A stretch of DNA of 64,000 nt. Source: Deferrisoma camini S3R1 (GTDB taxonomy: Bacteria > Desulfobacterota > Deferrisomatia > Deferrisomatales > Deferrisomataceae). This document shows positions 19,111-27,021 of the stretch, piece by piece. Position 1 is the stretch's first letter. Each line of letters starts with the position of its first letter. The position numbers were made by a program, and so were the translations under genes. Location of the stretch: the NCBI RefSeq assembly GCF_000526155.1, contig NZ_JAFN01000001.1, positions 3,598,264 through 3,662,263 on the forward strand. The letters are read 5' to 3'. The notes beneath the pieces were generated by a model, which made no database searches, was not told the DNA's origin, and saw nothing but the letters and a program-made list of their open reading frames with translations.

Positions 19111-19170
19111 ACCCTCCTCTGCCCCCGTTCCCCCCTGACCAGGGGGGTGGAGATCTCCCGTTCCTCCCCA
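19066..19170 (+). repeat. GGGGAGATT(T)CCCC inverted-repeat tract
   Basis: Two adjacent units, GGGGAGATTCCCC and GGGGAGATTTCCCC, each self-complementary, straddle the end of the response regulator gene. A looser GGAGATCTCC follows near 19152. A similar tract lies at 22855-22920 upstream of the CoA ligase. It could serve as a bidirectional terminator-like hairpin or be a mobile short repeat. The regulator's final residues are encoded by it. Confidence 0.45.
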
Positions 19171-19180
19171 CGTCATTAAC

Positions 19181-19290
19181 CCGGCGACAAAGCAGACTCG
19201 CTTCTCCAGAGGGCGGGGCAAGGGACCTGCCGTTCCGTGGCCAGACGTCAGAGCTCAGAGGCCAGAGGGCCAGGGCACCCAAGAAGATGG
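19181..19290 (+). repeat. Palindromic intergenic element, copy B (left half only)
   Basis: The 405-base gap between the regulator and the corrinoid gene has no gene. From 19181 it carries ATTAACCCGGCGACAAAG and then GGCGGGGCAAGGGACCTGCC, nearly matching the left end of copy G (59585-59639). The right arm is missing. A run of short repeats (CAGAGCTCAGAGGCCAGAGG) follows, so this looks like a truncated copy. The rest of the gap holds a candidate sigma-54 promoter. Confidence 0.6.
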
Positions 19291-19431
19291 GAACCATCAC
19301 CGAAAACAAGTGGGTTTCGCTCTGTCCACTGTCCTCGGGACCCTGACCACTGATGCAGCCGCGCCCGTTTCGCTGCCGGATTGATCCCAACCCGACATCC
19401 GAACGGGCGTGGGTGGGGGCAAAGGAACGAT

Positions 19432-19447
19432 CGGTACGGAACTTGCT
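19432..19447 (+). promoter_or_regulatory. Candidate sigma-54 promoter of the corrinoid methyltransferase genes
   Basis: CGGTACGGAACTTGCT has GG and GC 12 bases apart, as the -24/-12 elements require, and a perfect TTGCT half. The -24 half (CGGTAC for TGGCAC) is weaker. It sits 69 bases before the start codon and directly downstream of a sigma-54 activator gene. Confidence 0.4.
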
Positions 19448-19515
19448 GTGCCCTCCGGCGTCTCCCCCCGCGGGGTGGAGCGTGGACGAGGCCCCTTTCG
19501 GTCAGGAGGGTAGAG

Positions 19516-20142
19516 ATGGCGGTTCAGGACGTGTTTCAGGCGGTGGTGGACTTCGAGGACGAGAAGGTGCCCGAGCTGGTGAGGGCGGAACTGGACGGCG
19601 GCACCCCGGTCGAGACGGTCTTGAACGAGGGCTTGATCGCGGCCATGGACTTCGTGGGCAAGAAGTTCAGCGAAGGGGAGATGTTCGTGCCCGAGATGCT
19701 CATGGCGGCCCAGGCCATGAAGGCCGGGCTCGAGGTGCTGCGGCCGCTGCTGGCCCAGGCCGAGGCCCAGCCCAAGGGGACCGTGGTGATCGGAACCGTG
19801 CAGGGGGACCTCCACGACATCGGGAAGAACCTGGTGGCCATGATGCTCGAAGGCGCCGGCTTTCGCGTGGTCGACCTGGGCGTGGACGTGGCCCCAAGCC
19901 GGTTCCTGGAGGCGGCCCAGGAGAGCGGGGCCCAGATCGTGTGCATGTCGGCTCTGCTGACCACCACGATGCCCCGCATGGGGGAGACCGTGTCCGCCAT
20001 CCGGGAGCAGGGGCTGCCCCTGAAGACCATGGTGGGAGGAGCCCCGGTGACCGAGGAGTTCGCCCACAGGATCGGCGCGGACGGGTACAGCGACGACGCG
20101 CCGGGCGCGGTGGAGCTGGCCCGACGGCTCGTGGCCGCGTGA
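19516..20142 (+). CDS. Methyltransferase corrinoid protein, MttC/MtaC type
   Basis: A 208-residue cobalamin-carrying protein that shuttles a methyl group between two methyltransferases. Residues 1-85 form the four-helix cap domain. Residues 86-208 are the B12-binding Rossmann-like domain with the lower-ligand motif D98-x-H100-x-x-G103 (QGDLHDIGKN), then VDLGVDV and the late SALLTTTMPRM and VGGAP loops. The ATG follows AGGAGG. The pterin methyltransferase begins 54 bases later. A large stretch of plausible in-frame sequence upstream (from 19381) lies in the intergenic region and is not counted. Partners could include the MtaA-like protein at 25.96 kb. Confidence 0.87.
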   Translation: MAVQDVFQAVVDFEDEKVPELVRAELDGGTPVETVLNEGLIAAMDFVGKKFSEGEMFVPEMLMAAQAMKAGLEVLRPLLAQAEAQPKGTVVIGTVQGDLHDIGKNLVAMMLEGAGFRVVDLGVDVAPSRFLEAAQESGAQIVCMSALLTTTMPRMGETVSAIREQGLPLKTMVGGAPVTEEFAHRIGADGYSDDAPGAVELARRLVAA

Positions 20143-20196
20143 GCGCCCCCCAGCCCCGGTTTCGACCCACCCTTCGCACGCGACACGGAGGCATCC

Positions 20197-20994
20197 ATGA
20201 TCGTCGTTGGAGAGCTCATCAACGCCAGCCGCAAGCAGATCGCCGCGGCCATCGAGGCCCGCGACGCGGCCGCCATCGCCCGGGTGGCCCGCGAGCAGCG
20301 GGAGGCCGGTGCCGACTACATCGACGTGAACGCCGGAACGTTCGTGGGCCAGGAGGCCGAGCTCCTGCGGTGGCTGGTCGCCACGGTGCAGGAGGCCGTG
20401 GATGCGCCCTGCTGCATCGACAGCCCCGATCCCAGGGCGATCGAGGCGGCCCTGGAGGTGCATCGGGGCACGGCCATGATCAACTCGATCAGCTGGGAAA
20501 GGAGCCGGTTCGACGCCCTGGCGCCGCTCCTGGCCGGCACGGACCTCAAGGTGGTGGCCCTGTGCATGGGCGACGAGGGCATGCCCGAGACCGCCGACCA
20601 GCGCTTGGGCATCGCGGACCGGCTGGTCGACGGGCTGTTGCGCAACAACGTGTCGGCCGAGAACGTCTATGTCGACCCCTTGGTCCAGCCGATCTCCACC
20701 CGCTCGGAGTTCGGGGCGGAGTTCCTGCGGGCCGTGGGGGAGATCATGGGCCGGTTCGACGGCGTGCACACCATCTGCGGGCTTTCCAACGTGTCCTACG
20801 GGTTGCCCGAGCGGAAGCTGTTGAACCAGACTTTCGCGGTGATGGCCGTGGCCCGCGGCCTCGACGCCGTGATCGTGAACCCGTTGGACACCCGGCTCAT
20901 GGCCCAGCTGGTGGCGGCCGAGGCCCTGGCCGGCAGGGACCCGTTCTGCATGAACTACCTCAAGGCCTACCGGGCCGGCCGTCTAGAGGCCTGA
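20197..20994 (+). CDS. Methyltetrahydrofolate:corrinoid methyltransferase (pterin-binding, AcsE/MtgA type)
   Basis: A 265-residue TIM-barrel protein of the pterin-binding family that moves methyl groups between tetrahydrofolate and a corrinoid protein. Typical blocks are VGELINASRK at the N-terminus, GADYIDVNAGTF, CIDSPDPRAIEAAL, MINSISWE, VYVDPLVQPIST and CGLSNVSYGLPERK (the strongly conserved GLSNxSxGxP pterin loop). The start follows GGAGG. With the corrinoid protein upstream it makes half of a two-component methyl-transfer module. The methyl donor or acceptor on the other side is not identified. The stop codon lies inside a 13-bp direct repeat that borders a mobile-like element. Confidence 0.88.
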   Translation: MIVVGELINASRKQIAAAIEARDAAAIARVAREQREAGADYIDVNAGTFVGQEAELLRWLVATVQEAVDAPCCIDSPDPRAIEAALEVHRGTAMINSISWERSRFDALAPLLAGTDLKVVALCMGDEGMPETADQRLGIADRLVDGLLRNNVSAENVYVDPLVQPISTRSEFGAEFLRAVGEIMGRFDGVHTICGLSNVSYGLPERKLLNQTFAVMAVARGLDAVIVNPLDTRLMAQLVAAEALAGRDPFCMNYLKAYRAGRLEA

Positions 20995-21295
20995 CCGTTT
21001 CATGCTGAGTTGCGTTCAAACCGAGATCCCTCGGGGGGCGGGGCAAGGGACCTGCCTCCGGCCGGGCGCGAAGCCGAGCATGGGGACTCGCCGCGCAGGC
21101 ACGGGACCGAAGAGCTGGTTTCATGACAACTGGGTGGAATCCAAGCCATTTCGCGATCCGAGCGTCAGAGGCGCTGCCCGGCGAGCGAAGGGGCCGCGCC
21201 CGGCTCTCCGGCAGGTCCCTTGCCCCGCCGAGCAGGGAGCGATAGCGCCTGTTTATCCGCCCGGGTGATAATGCGGGCGAACAGAGGCCTGACCG
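20985..21295 (+). mobile_element. Palindromic element, copy C, bordered by 13-bp direct repeats
   Basis: AGAGGCCTGACCG occurs at 20985-20997 and again at 21283-21295. Between them lies a 285-base element. Its inner arms GGCGGGGCAAGGGACCTGCC (21037-21056) and GGCAGGTCCCTTGCCCCGCC (21210-21229) are perfectly complementary over 20 bases. More pairing lies inside (CCGGGCGCGAAGCC with GGGGCCGCGCCCGG, and CGCCGCGC with GCGCTGCCCGGCG). It has no coding potential. The direct repeat includes the stop codon of the upstream gene, as expected if insertion duplicated its target. This accounts for the 329-base gap before the aldehyde dehydrogenase. Confidence 0.7.
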
Positions 21296-21323
21296 CTTTC
21301 CTGGCACACACGGGAGGAGCTCC

Positions 21324-22754
21324 ATGCTGTACATCGACGGCACGTGGCGCAAGACCGGGGCGAACGGCACCTTCCCGGTGCACGATCCCGCCACCGGCGA
21401 GGCGATCGGCGAGGCCGCGGACGCGGGCCGCCGCGAGGCGGGCGAGGCGGTGGCCGCGGCCCTTCGGGCGTTCGAGGGGTGGTCGGCCCGCACGGCCTAC
21501 GAGCGCTCCGCATACCTCTACCGGGCGTACCGGATCATGAAGGAGCGGTCCGAGGACCTGGCCCGCCTCATGACCCGGGAGCAGGGCAAACCGATCCGGG
21601 CGGCCCGAAACGAGGTGCGGTACGCGGCCGACTTCCTCCTGTGGTTCGCGGAGGAGGCGAAGCGCAACTACGGCGAGACCATCCCCGCTCCGCGGGCCGA
21701 CCAGCGGTTCCTGGTGCTTCGGCAGCCCGTGGGCGTGGTGGGGGCGATCACGCCGTGGAACTACCCCGTGTCCATGATCACCCGGAAGGTGGCGCCGGCC
21801 CTTGCCGCGGGGTGCACGGTGGTGGTGAAGCCCGCCGAGCAGACCCCTCTGTGCGCCGTGGAGGTGTTTCGGGTTCTGGAGGAGGCCGGGGTGCCGCCGG
21901 GCGTGGCGAACCTGGTGACGGCCCGGGACCCCGAGCCCGTGGCGGCCGAGTTCCTGGAGAACCCGGCGGTGGCCAAGCTCACGTTCACGGGCAGCACCGA
22001 GGTGGGCAAGCTGCTGGCCCGTGCGGCCGCCGACCGGATCCAGCGGGTGTCCCTCGAGCTGGGGGGGCACGCGCCGTTCATCGTGTTCGACGACGCGGAC
22101 CCGAACCACGCGGCCAAGGGCGCGGCCCTGGTGAAGTTCCTCAACACCGGCCAGGCGTGCATCTGTCCGAACCGGATCTTCGTCCAGCGCACCGTGGCCG
22201 AGCCGTTCCTGGAGACCCTGGTGCAGCGGGTGAGCCGGCTGCGCGCCGGGTGCGGGCTGGAGGAGGGGGTGAGCATCGGGCCCCTGGTGGACCGCGCCGC
22301 CCTGGAGAAGGTGGACCGGCAGGTGCGGGACGCCGTGGCCCGGGGGGCCCGGGTGGTGTGCGGGGGCCGGCGGTTGACCGACGATGGGCTGGACCGGGGA
22401 TGGTTCTACGCGCCCACGGTGCTCACGGGGGTGACCCCGGACATGTTGATCTACCGGGAGGAGACGTTCGGACCCGTCGCCCCGGTGTTGGTGTTCGACG
22501 ACGAGGAGCAGGTGGTCGAGATGGCCAACGACACCACCTACGGCCTGGCGGCCTACGTGTACACCCGGGACCTCTCCAGGGCCCTGCGGACGGTCGAGCG
22601 GCTGAGGTTCGGGATCGTGGGCGTCAACGACATCAACCCCACCGCTGCCGCAGCCCCGTTCGGGGGGTGGAAGGAGAGCGGCCTGGGCCGGGAGGGCGGC
22701 CGGGAGGGGCTCCTCGAGTACCTGGAGACCAAGCTGGTGGGGTTCTCGATCTGA
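21324..22754 (+). CDS. NAD(P)-dependent aldehyde dehydrogenase, succinate-semialdehyde-type
   Basis: A 476-residue member of the aldehyde dehydrogenase superfamily. The cofactor region has ITPWNYP and FTGSTEVGKLL. The general base is in LELGGHAPFI, and the nucleophile is Cys279 in NTGQACICPNR. EETFGPVAPVL and the C-terminal GREGGREGLLEYLETK also fit the GabD/SSADH group. The ribosome site is GGGAGGAG. A strong terminator follows. Succinate semialdehyde is a natural guess because a 4-hydroxybutyryl-CoA dehydratase relative lies nearby, but the substrate is not fixed by sequence. Confidence 0.85.
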   Translation: MLYIDGTWRKTGANGTFPVHDPATGEAIGEAADAGRREAGEAVAAALRAFEGWSARTAYERSAYLYRAYRIMKERSEDLARLMTREQGKPIRAARNEVRYAADFLLWFAEEAKRNYGETIPAPRADQRFLVLRQPVGVVGAITPWNYPVSMITRKVAPALAAGCTVVVKPAEQTPLCAVEVFRVLEEAGVPPGVANLVTARDPEPVAAEFLENPAVAKLTFTGSTEVGKLLARAAADRIQRVSLELGGHAPFIVFDDADPNHAAKGAALVKFLNTGQACICPNRIFVQRTVAEPFLETLVQRVSRLRAGCGLEEGVSIGPLVDRAALEKVDRQVRDAVARGARVVCGGRRLTDDGLDRGWFYAPTVLTGVTPDMLIYREETFGPVAPVLVFDDEEQVVEMANDTTYGLAAYVYTRDLSRALRTVERLRFGIVGVNDINPTAAAAPFGGWKESGLGREGGREGLLEYLETKLVGFSI

Positions 22755-22765
22755 TCCGCCGACCC

Positions 22766-22796
22766 ACCGGCGGCCCGCGCGGGCCGCCGGTTTTTG
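22766..22796 (+). terminator. Intrinsic terminator after the aldehyde dehydrogenase
   Basis: ACCGGCGGCCCG pairs with CGGGCCGCCGGT in a near-perfect GC stem (22766-22791), followed by TTTTT at 22791-22795. It separates the corrinoid/aldehyde-dehydrogenase unit from the CoA-ligase operon. Confidence 0.85.
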
Positions 22797-22854
22797 GTAC
22801 GCCCCGCCTCCCCTCCTCCGCAAGGCGCAAATCCCCCCCCGCTCGCCCCCCTCC

Positions 22855-22920
22855 CCCGCCGGGGATTCTTCTCCCCTTTGGGTGGGGAAACCTCCCCTGC
22901 CGGGGAATGTTCCCCTGGTG
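22855..22920 (+). repeat. Second copy of the GGGGA..TCCCC inverted-repeat tract
   Basis: Alternating GGGGATTCTTCTCCCC, GGGGAAACCTCCCC and GGGGAATGTTCCCC units resemble the tract at 19066-19170. Together with the terminator and the sigma-54 promoter it fills the 337-base gap before the CoA ligase. No small gene is evident. Confidence 0.4.
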
Positions 22921-23026
22921 CCGGGCTTCCCAAAAGCGGCCGTCCGGGGCCCGCCGGGGTTCGGCCGTGCCGCGGAGCCCCCGCCGGGGGCCGGTTTCCG
23001 CCCCACCCGGGAGTGCGTCCTTCCCC

Positions 23027-23042
23027 TGGCACACCCCTTGCT
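23027..23042 (+). promoter_or_regulatory. Sigma-54 promoter of the CoA-ligase catabolic operon
   Basis: TGGCACACCCCTTGCT matches the TGGCACG-N4-TTGCW consensus at all but one informative position. The -24 GG and -12 GC have exact spacing. Transcription should begin near 23053, about 40 bases before the start codon, which has a GGAGGAG ribosome site. An activator bound upstream is required. Two sigma-54 activator genes are in the window (17683 and 62832). Confidence 0.8.
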
Positions 23043-23091
23043 ATTCCCTCCGGCGCACGCAAACACGGTTTATGAACGCCGGAGGAGCCCC

Positions 23092-24414
23092 ATGGAGGAG
23101 AAGCGCTACTGGAACGAAGAGATCGAGACCCTGTCGCGGGAGTCGCTGGAGGCCTACCAGCTCGAGCAGCTCAAACAGCATCTCGACTTCGCCTACTCCA
23201 ACGCCCCCTACTACCGGGAGGCGTTCGACGACGCCGGGGTGAAACCCTCCGATCTTCGCCACCTGGAGGACCTCACCCGGTTCCCGTTCACGAACAAGAA
23301 GATCGAGCGCGACCGCCAGGTGGCCTACCCCGATCTGGGCGACATGGTGGCGGTGCCCGAGCGGGAGATCGTGTTCGTGGCCGCCTCGAGCGGCTCCACC
23401 GGCGTGCCCACCCTGAGCCCCTTCACCCGGCGGGACTTCGAGGAGTTCCAGGACGTGCAGGCGCGGCTCTTCTGGGCCACGGGCATGCGGCCCACGGACC
23501 GGTACGTGCACGCCCTGAACTTCACCCTGTTCGTGGGCGGCCCCGACGTGATCGGGGCCCAGAGGCTCGGGGCCCTGTGCATCTGGGCCGGCGCCATTCC
23601 CTCCGACCGGTTGCTGTTCATCCTGAAGGAGTTCAAGCCCACCACCACCTGGACCACCCCCTCGTACGCCTGGTACCTGGGCGAGACCGCCCGCAAGCAG
23701 GGGATCGATCCGGCCCGGGACCTGGCGATCCGGCGGATCATCGTGGCCGGCGAGCCCGGGGGCTCGATCCCGGCCACCCGCCGGGCCATCGAGGAGCTGT
23801 GGGACGCCGAGGTGTACGACTTCTACGGCCTCTCCGACATCTTCGGCGCCAACGCGGGCATGTGCGAGGCCAAGGACGGCCTCCACGTGGCCGAGGACCA
23901 CACCCTGGTGGAGGTGCTCGATCCGGAGAGCCTCGAGCCCGTGGCCGAGGGCGAGCCGGGGGAGCTGGTGCTGACCACGCTTCGAAAGCGGGCCCGGCCC
24001 ATGATCCGGTTCCGCACCGGCGACATCGTCAAGTGCGTGCGGGAGCGGTGCTCGTGCGGCCGCACCCACGCGCGCATCTACATCCACGGCCGCATCGACG
24101 ACATGTTCATCGTGTCGGGCGTGAACGTGTTCCCCAGCGACATCGAGTACGTGGTCCGGAACATCGAGGGCCTGACCGGCGAGTACCGCATCGTGGTGTA
24201 CACCGAGCAGCACCTGACCAAGTTCGACGTGGAGGTGGAGAAGGAGCGGTCCTGCTCCAAACCCGACGGGGAGCTGGCCCGCGAGGTGTCGGAGCGGGTC
24301 AAGGTGCGGTCGGGGGTGCGGCCGAAGAACGTGAAGATCCTCGAGGACGGGGCGCTGCCCCGGGCCACCCACAAGGCCAAGCGGCTCGTGGACCTGAGGA
24401 AGAACGCGCAGTGA
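23092..24414 (+). CDS. Phenylacetate-CoA ligase family protein (AMP-forming)
   Basis: A 440-residue adenylate-forming ligase of the PaaK group, which activates a carboxylic acid to its CoA thioester. The start is set by GGAGGAG. Motifs are the P-loop ASSGSTGVP, the ATP/aryl pocket DFYGLSDIFG, RFRTGDIVK with the downstream GRIDDMFIVSGVNVFPSD hinge, and the C-terminal PRATHKAKRLVD lysine region. A CSCGRTHAR segment, also seen in PaaK relatives, carries cysteines. It is the first gene of a sigma-54-controlled operon. The acid activated is unknown and may be aliphatic, because the next enzyme acts on 4-hydroxyacyl-CoA in known relatives. Confidence 0.83.
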   Translation: MEEKRYWNEEIETLSRESLEAYQLEQLKQHLDFAYSNAPYYREAFDDAGVKPSDLRHLEDLTRFPFTNKKIERDRQVAYPDLGDMVAVPEREIVFVAASSGSTGVPTLSPFTRRDFEEFQDVQARLFWATGMRPTDRYVHALNFTLFVGGPDVIGAQRLGALCIWAGAIPSDRLLFILKEFKPTTTWTTPSYAWYLGETARKQGIDPARDLAIRRIIVAGEPGGSIPATRRAIEELWDAEVYDFYGLSDIFGANAGMCEAKDGLHVAEDHTLVEVLDPESLEPVAEGEPGELVLTTLRKRARPMIRFRTGDIVKCVRERCSCGRTHARIYIHGRIDDMFIVSGVNVFPSDIEYVVRNIEGLTGEYRIVVYTEQHLTKFDVEVEKERSCSKPDGELAREVSERVKVRSGVRPKNVKILEDGALPRATHKAKRLVDLRKNAQ

Positions 24415-24481
24415 GGTGTCGGGGGGGCCGGCCCGCGTCCCCGACTCTTTCGACCCCCTTCCACAACAGAGGAGATCCGCC

Positions 24482-25963
24482 ATGGCAGTCAAGAGCCCGG
24501 AGCACTACCTCAAACGCGCCAAGGCCATGCGGCCCCGCGTGTTCATGGACGGCAAGCCGGTGGAGGACATCACCGAGCACCCCGTGACCCGCACGGTGGT
24601 GGAGGCCAACCTGGCCAGCTACGAGTGGGCCCTGGATCCGGAGGGGGGCAAGGTCCTCACCCGGCCCAGCCATCTCACGGGCGAGCCGTGCAACATCTAC
24701 AACACCCTGAACCGGAGCACCGACGACCTGATCCAGAGGGCCGCGGCCGGCCTGTACGCGGCCGAGCACCTGGGCACCTGCATCTACCGCTGCGTGGGCT
24801 GCGACGCGTTCAACTCGCTGGCCGCCACGACCTATGAGATGGATCAGGCCCTGGACACGTCCTACCACGGCCGGCTCATGGAGTTCCTCCGGTACGTGCA
24901 GGACGAGGACCTGACCGTGGCCGGGGCCATGACCGAGCCCCGGGGCCGGCGGGACCAGAAGCTCCAGCAGTGGACCGACCCGGACCTGTCGCTCCACGTG
25001 GTGGACCGCAACGACAAGGGCATCGTGGTGCGGGGGGCCAAGATCAACATCTCGGGAGCCTATGCCTGCGACTGGACCATCGTGATGCCCTCGGGGGCCC
25101 GCCGGCCGGGCGAGGAGGACTACGCCGTGTCGTTCGCCGTGCCCAACGGCGAGAAGGGCGTGACCTACATCTGCCAGTACACCCCCTACTCGGCGGAGCG
25201 GGAGCTGGCCGAGGACCCCTGGGAGCTGGGCAACCCCCGGTTCGGCCAGCGGGAGACCTCGATGATCGTGTTCGAGGACGTGTTCGTGCCGTGGGAACGG
25301 GTGTTCCTGTGCGGCGAGACCCGCTACGCCGGCCGGATCGTCACCCGGTTCGCCCAGATCCACCGCATGGTATGCGGCGGGTCGTGCAAGGTGGGGTTCG
25401 GAAAGATCCTGATCGGGGCGGCCCGCCTGATCCAGGAGTACAAGGGCCTGGAGAAGGTGCCCCACATCAACGACCAGATGACCGAGATGATCACCCTGCT
25501 CGAGACCGTGAGGGCCTGCTCCAAGGCGGCCGCCATCGAGGGCAAGGAGGTGGTGCCCGGCTCCGGGGTGTACGTGCCGGACGACCTGCTCGGCAACGTG
25601 TCCAAGCTCAACATCTGCAACGCGTTCTGGAGGATGATGGCCCTGGCCGGGGACATCGGGGGGGGGCTGCTGGTGACCATGCCCAGCCTGAAGGAGCTGA
25701 AGAACCCCGAGACCCGCCGGTACCTGGAGAAGTTCTACAGCTTCGGCGCCGACGTGCCCGCCGAGAACATCCTGAAGATCACCAAGCTCCTCCAGAACTG
25801 GACCGCGGGGCTCCACGGGGTGGGCACCTGGCACGGGGCCGGCCCCGTCCAGGCGCAGAAGATCATGGTGCAGCGCCTGGCCGACTACGAAGAGATGAAG
25901 GAGCTGGCCATGAAGATGGCCGGAGTCCCCGAGCCGGCGCCGAGCCAGGAGGAAGCGTCATGA
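24482..25963 (+). CDS. 4-hydroxybutyryl-CoA dehydratase / HpaB-family protein
   Basis: A 493-residue protein of the family that contains 4-hydroxybutyryl-CoA dehydratase (AbfD, FAD plus a [4Fe-4S] cluster) and flavin-dependent HpaB monooxygenases. Cys100 and Cys104 (GTCIYRCVGC) match the spacing of two AbfD cluster ligands, and His294 (AQIHRMVCGGSCK) matches the histidine ligand. The remaining candidate cysteines are Cys298 and Cys302, at +4 and +8 rather than the +7 I recall for AbfD, so the site is similar but not identical. Keeping cluster cysteines favours dehydratase chemistry over oxygenation, which suits an anaerobe. It lies 67 bases after the ligase and overlaps the next gene by 4 bases. 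Confidence 0.75.
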   Translation: MAVKSPEHYLKRAKAMRPRVFMDGKPVEDITEHPVTRTVVEANLASYEWALDPEGGKVLTRPSHLTGEPCNIYNTLNRSTDDLIQRAAAGLYAAEHLGTCIYRCVGCDAFNSLAATTYEMDQALDTSYHGRLMEFLRYVQDEDLTVAGAMTEPRGRRDQKLQQWTDPDLSLHVVDRNDKGIVVRGAKINISGAYACDWTIVMPSGARRPGEEDYAVSFAVPNGEKGVTYICQYTPYSAERELAEDPWELGNPRFGQRETSMIVFEDVFVPWERVFLCGETRYAGRIVTRFAQIHRMVCGGSCKVGFGKILIGAARLIQEYKGLEKVPHINDQMTEMITLLETVRACSKAAAIEGKEVVPGSGVYVPDDLLGNVSKLNICNAFWRMMALAGDIGGGLLVTMPSLKELKNPETRRYLEKFYSFGADVPAENILKITKLLQNWTAGLHGVGTWHGAGPVQAQKIMVQRLADYEEMKELAMKMAGVPEPAPSQEEAS

Positions 25964-27021
25964 GCACGTACCGGCCGAAAGATCGGGTCAAGGCGGCGTT
26001 CCGCCGCACCTTTGCCGACCGGGTCCCGAGCTACCCCATCCTGGGGGCGTACACGGTGAACCTCACGGGAGCCGACCTGAGGGAGTTCTACACCCAGGCC
26101 AAGCCCCTGGCCGACGGGCAGCTCGCGGCCCTCGACGCCTACGAGCCCGACATCCTGGTGCTGATGCGCGATCTGCTCACCGAGGCCGAGGCCATGGGCA
26201 GCGAGGTGGAGTTCCCCGAGGGCCAGATGTGCCAGATCCGACGCTACGCCCTGGCCGACGAGCCCGAGAGGCTGGCCCGGCTGTCCCCGCCCGACGTGCG
26301 CAACGACGGCCGGTTCCCCTCCTACTGGGAGGCCTGCCAGACGGTGGCGAGCCAGGTCCGGGACGTGCCCGTGGGAAGCCTGCTGGTGGGGCCCTGGACC
26401 ATCGCCGCCAACCTGCGGGGCGCCGAGAACCTGATCTTCGACGCCATGAAGCGGCCCGAGTACGTCCGCGACCTGCTGGAGCTCACCACCCAGGTGGCCG
26501 TGGACGCGGCCGTGGCCGCCCAGGAGGCGGGCGTGGGGGTGAGCTACTCCGAGGCCGCCGCCTCGTGCAGCCTGATCTCCCCCAAGATCTATCGGGAGTT
26601 CGTCAAGCCGGTGCACCGCCGGCTCACCGAGGAGCTCAAGAAACGAAAGATCGCGGTCACCCTGCACATCTGCGGGTACATCGACCCCATGATGGAGGAC
26701 GTGGTGGACACGGGCATCGTGGCGCTTTCGATCGACAGCGCCACGAGCCTGGAGAAGATGATCGAGGTGAACCAGAAGCGGGTGGTGATCATCGGCAACG
26801 TGCCGGTGACCACCTTCGAGCAGGGCACCCCCGCGGACATCGAGGCGGAGGTCCGGCGGTGCGTGGACACGGCCGCGCCCCACAGCGCGTTCATCCTGTC
26901 GTCGGCCTGTGAGCTGTCCCCCGCGGCCAAGCCGGAGAACGTGGCCCACTTCGCCCGGTTCGCCAAGGAGTACGGACGCTACGAGCACCTGGGCCTTGCG
27001 GCCGGAGGGGGAGATGGCTGA
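25960..27021 (+). CDS. MtaA/CmuA-type zinc methyltransferase (uroporphyrinogen decarboxylase family)
   Basis: A 353-residue TIM-barrel protein of the uroporphyrinogen decarboxylase superfamily. The zinc site of the methyltransferase branch is complete: His236-x-Cys238 (TLHICGY) and Cys317 (SSACELSP). True decarboxylases lack it. Related proteins move a methyl group from a methylated corrinoid protein to coenzyme M or another thiol, or demethylate a substrate onto the corrinoid. The start overlaps the dehydratase-like gene (ATGA). The corrinoid protein at 19.5 kb is the obvious local partner. The acceptor is unlikely to be coenzyme M in a bacterium, so the direction of transfer is open. Confidence 0.8.
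   Translation: MSTYRPKDRVKAAFRRTFADRVPSYPILGAYTVNLTGADLREFYTQAKPLADGQLAALDAYEPDILVLMRDLLTEAEAMGSEVEFPEGQMCQIRRYALADEPERLARLSPPDVRNDGRFPSYWEACQTVASQVRDVPVGSLLVGPWTIAANLRGAENLIFDAMKRPEYVRDLLELTTQVAVDAAVAAQEAGVGVSYSEAAASCSLISPKIYREFVKPVHRRLTEELKKRKIAVTLHICGYIDPMMEDVVDTGIVALSIDSATSLEKMIEVNQKRVVIIGNVPVTTFEQGTPADIEAEVRRCVDTAAPHSAFILSSACELSPAAKPENVAHFARFAKEYGRYEHLGLAAGGGDG

Noticed and set aside
20998-21282. Short reading frames inside the palindromic element as small genes
   Set aside because: They are not conserved in frame among the copies, and the paired structure explains the sequence better.
21302-21317. TGGCACA before the aldehyde dehydrogenase as a sigma-54 promoter
   Set aside because: The -24 half matches, but no GC lies 12 bases on, and the site overlaps the ribosome-binding region.
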